Of a stretch of 64,000 bases of DNA, positions 61,361 to 64,000 are shown piece after piece. This DNA is from Watersipora subatra (taxonomy: Eukaryota; Bryozoa; Gymnolaemata; Cheilostomatida; Watersiporidae). Numbering within the stretch: the first letter of the stretch is position 1; each line of letters starts with the position of its first letter. The position numbers and the translations under genes were made by a program. Where the stretch lies: contig NC_088708.1 in the NCBI RefSeq assembly GCF_963576615.1, forward strand, positions 47,169,196 through 47,233,195, given 5' to 3'. A model generated the notes under the pieces. It had not been told where the DNA came from. It did no database searches and saw only the letters and a program-made list of their open reading frames with translations.

Positions 61361-61983
61361 TTAGTACTTAGAAATGCTGGGCACAGCGTAGTCTGTCAGA
61401 AACTCCTCTATAGAATGCTTGATCACCTTCTGGTTCCCCTCACAAACCTGTCAATATCATCAAGTGCTGTTAGACAGCATACACAGATTGTAAGTGAACT
61501 TCTATCTACAGTTAAACCATGACTTAAAATTCATGTATTTTTACATGTACATGGAATCTCTCTGACATATATCCATCATGTAAAAGTAGTGTAAATATTT
61601 GTCTTGTCTGAGATTTTCAACAAATGACAGCAAAAATTCCTCAAAACTTTTAAATAACTTGAAAAATTAAAAATAAATGTGAATACAATAAAAAAACCAT
61701 TTAGCAATTTGGTTTGAACTATTAACTAGTATAAGTTATAGTATCGTAAAACCTCTAATTTCTGACGCTCTAGTTCTCAAACCTTCCTCCATGGTGGCAG
61801 TCAATTGGAGGTGGTGTTTGAATAGAGGCTGGCGTTGTATTTTTCAGAATTTTGGAAGGATAAATTTAGCTCTTTTATGGGCGAAGCGAATGTTGCCTAT
61901 ATTTTGCCCTTTTTTTCGGTGAGGTGAGATTAACCGTTTTGAATGCAATAAATCTGCTAACTTACCTCCAACTTGTCAAAGAA
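61361..61983 (-). CDS. 3'-terminal exons of an unidentified - strand gene
   Basis: The last exon, 61447-61361, follows TTGACAG with a CTAAC branch-like site ~25 bases upstream. It gives 28 codons (VCEGNQKVIKHSIEEF, LTDYAVPSISKY) and a TAA. An 18-base microexon at 61983-61966 (FFDKLE) ends in a very strong donor GAG|GTAAGTT in matching phase 0. An AATAAA on the - strand lies near 61065, about 300 bases downstream. The peptide is amphipathic and charged, like the tail of a cytosolic protein; family not recognised. Earlier exons must lie further right or beyond the window. It converges on the lipase gene. Confidence 0.45.
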
Positions 61984-62164
61984 CTCTTAATAAATGTGCA
62001 TTGAGAAACATAATATAAGCGAAAAATATCTCTACCAGTTGATATCTATTGCTTGCAGTGAACCTGCGATGATATTATAGCCTGTCCTGCTTTGCATTCT
62101 GTTGGCGCTTTCAAATTTTATTTCATTCTCAACTTGAAAACGAATTTTTATTTTATATCTATAC

Positions 62165-62300
62165 TAGCTGTACAACCCGGCACTGCTCAGGTAATAAAAA
62201 AGTCTTTGGACAGATGCAATTTTTTCAACTTCAAACTCTATCTAGAAAACTTGTGCAAAATAAAATAAAAGCAATATTTTATTGTGCTAACATATTAATA
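62165..62300 (+). repeat. Dispersed repeat family, copy C (5' part)
   Basis: TACAACCCGGCACTGCTCAG and GTAATAAAAAAGTCTTTGGACAG match the start of copies A and B. Confidence 0.5.
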
Positions 62301-62529
62301 AATAGTGCAATGCCAAAAATTCAATGTATCTATACATTGTGCATTGCTAAAGCTATGTGAAGCTATGATCGCTACGAAGCTAGAACGATCCTCTACAATG
62401 TTCCTTACGCTTACAAAACTAATTACATTCATCGCCATCAGAGTCAGTCCTGCTACATACTTTAATTATCTGTGTAATCACAAAAATCGGAATCTGAATT
62501 GGCTATAATGTCATCAACATATAAAATTA

Positions 62530-63649
62530 CAGTCAAACATGGATAACTCGAACTTCAAGGGACCGAGCAAAAGTGTTCGAATTATCAGAGCATTCAAGTT
62601 ATCAGAGCACTTTCACAAGTCCATATATTTACTTATTTATTAGTAGATACATGTACATATACAAACTATAATATAAATCAAAAGCACAAATGGCTTGTTT
62701 CAAATTAAATGCTTCTAATGTAAAGTTTAAAACGTTTTCATGAAAAAGTATAGAGATTTTTCTATCACTTGAGATTGGTTTGTTGTTTGAGGTGATGTTA
62801 TTGCCAGGACGTTTTTCAGATTGACATTGGCAAAACTTGATCGTTGTTGAAATGCTCAAAAGAAAAGACATTTTTTTCTTTTGGGGTTTTACCCACGATC
62901 AATTTTGCCGTTTTTTCTTGAAGTTTATGCAGATTACCTTACTTTACCTGGGATTCGTTAAGAGCAACACTCCGAGGCTGTTCAATTAGAAGTTTTACGA
63001 GGTTTTACGGTACATTCTATATCACTCACGCTTTTTAATAGATACTTATTGAATGTACACACGTATTCTGTGTTTAGGTCAAACGATGAATAGTTTTTTG
63101 TAGCTCAGACAACGTATACGTTTAATTACAACATTTTTTAAGACGTTTTAAACATTCAACATTCCAACGTTGATTCAACACGGAATCAACGTCGGAAAAC
63201 TATTCATCACGGGCTAGCCGAGTCACGCACTCAAAGATTTTCGCCACGCACATACAAAACAACATGCGATTTTTGTTTTGTATGTGCGTGGCGAAAATTC
63301 TTGCGCGCGTGACCCGGCTAGCCCGTGCTATTCATCGTATCGCAGTATAAATCAAATTTCACCAAACTTTTAGAAAAGTCGTTGACAAAAATATTTTGCC
63401 GATGGTGGTAATAACGACGCTTATGAATTACGAAAAGATGAAGTTTACCTCTATGGCTTTGAATAAAGTGATTTTCTAAAGCGAAAACAACCGTTTCGGT
63501 AGCTGTTGGGCAAAAAAACAGTTCGAATTAACAGTGTTGAGTTCGAGTTATCTATAGCAATTTATCATTACGTGGGAGCGGACCAAAGGAAATGTTCGAA
63601 TTAACCATGTGTTCGAGCTATCCGTGGACGAGTTATCCATGTTTGACTG
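62530..63649. mobile_element. TA-flanked pogo/Tigger-like element
   Basis: TIRs CAGTCAAACATGGATAACTCG and the inverse, ending CGAGTTATCCATGTTTGACTG, with TA on both sides (62528-62529, 63650-63651). Subterminal TTCGAATTA motifs repeat at both ends. Length 1120 including a nested 120-base insertion. No transposase. CAGTCAAAC ends and TA targets are typical of pogo/Tigger elements. Confidence 0.85.
63208..63327. mobile_element. Nested hAT-like foldback MITE with 8-bp TSD
   Basis: A 120-base hairpin with ends CACGGGCTAGCC and GGCTAGCCCGTG and arms through CGCCACGCACATACAAAAC. It is flanked by perfect 8-base duplications CTATTCAT (63200-63207 and 63328-63335). CA-starting TIRs with 8-base duplications mark hAT elements. 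An inverted copy of the empty site (CGATGAATAGTTTT) lies at 63074 in the host element. Confidence 0.85.
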
Positions 63650-63884
63650 TATCTGTTTTCTAGTTCGGGAGGTACCTACAAAACTTACACAAAAAAGTTT
63701 CATTTTCAAGTTGGCAATTCCTAAACAAAATTTTAAAACTGCTTTGTTATATTAGGCTAATTTTATAGGGAAATCTTCGAACAACACTATTAATACTATA
63801 AAAGTCCTAGAGATCATTGGTTATATTGTCAACGAATAATAAAATTAAGTTACAACAGCTGGGAAAGTTGCAAAAATGCGTCTA

Positions 63885-64000
63885 TGGCAGTCGACCATAG
63901 AAAACGCATCTACGGCAGTGAAAGAATTAAAAAAAGAAAACTGTTCCACCGCAAGATATCCATCAAAACTTTGAATATGACGATACTATTACCTCTCGAT
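63885..64000 (+). repeat. Dispersed repeat family, copy D (cut by window end)
   Basis: AAGATATCCATCAAAACTTTGA and GACGATACTATTACC match copy B at 18745 and copy A at 16228. Confidence 0.5.

Noticed and set aside
61742-63015. Element bounded by CGTAAAACCTC (61745) and GAGGTTTTACGG (63000)
   Set aside because: The right end lies inside the better-supported 62530-63649 element, so the two cannot both be simple insertions; probably chance or an older rearrangement.

Overview
This is AT-rich, repeat-dense nuclear DNA from an animal, with long introns, GT-AG splice sites and no sign of operons or prokaryotic genes. The encoded proteins, tRNA-derived SINEs, Penelope-like, R2-like, RTE-like and CR1/L2-like retroelements and a P2X7-C-terminal-like relic suggest an aquatic invertebrate, perhaps a lophotrochozoan. 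The species cannot be named from the sequence.

Genes. The best-supported gene is a nine-exon patatin-like phospholipase on the + strand (40227-58299, 582 aa). It is close to vertebrate PNPLA2 (adipose triglyceride lipase), its splice phases all agree and its catalytic residues are intact. Three further genes were pieced together from splice sites and codon phase. (1) The 3' part of a + strand cysteine-rich protein gene lies at 722-3310. (2) A four-exon - strand gene (22456 down to 6841) encodes a 141-aa protein with a signal peptide and a GPI-like hydrophobic tail. (3) The last exons of a - strand gene lie at 61361-61983, convergent with the lipase. A damaged P2X7-C-terminal-like sequence lies on the - strand at 32709-33988, and a possible + strand terminal exon at 20634-20816.

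Layout. 0-3.4 kb: cysteine-rich gene, with one intron filled by a 45-bp minisatellite that contains a TIR element. 4.2-6 kb: 31-bp satellite and a Copia relic. 6.8-22.5 kb: the GPI-like gene, whose introns hold a heptamer satellite, a TTAA-type MITE, RTE-like and CR1/L2-like relics, SINEs and minisatellites. 22.8-26.9 kb: 15-bp and 48-bp satellites, the latter with higher-order structure. 28.3-31.3 kb: Penelope-like and R2-like fragments joined by AT microsatellites. 32-39 kb: pseudogene and SINEs. 40.2-58.4 kb: the lipase, with introns carrying at least five TIR elements and six minisatellites. 59-64 kb: LINE relic, the convergent gene, and a pogo-like element that contains a nested hAT-like MITE.

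The genes do not form an evident pathway. The lipase would act on lipid droplets, and the other products look secreted or surface-bound. Most of the window's structure comes from transposons and from tandem arrays, several of which start or stop at splice sites or serve as insertion targets.
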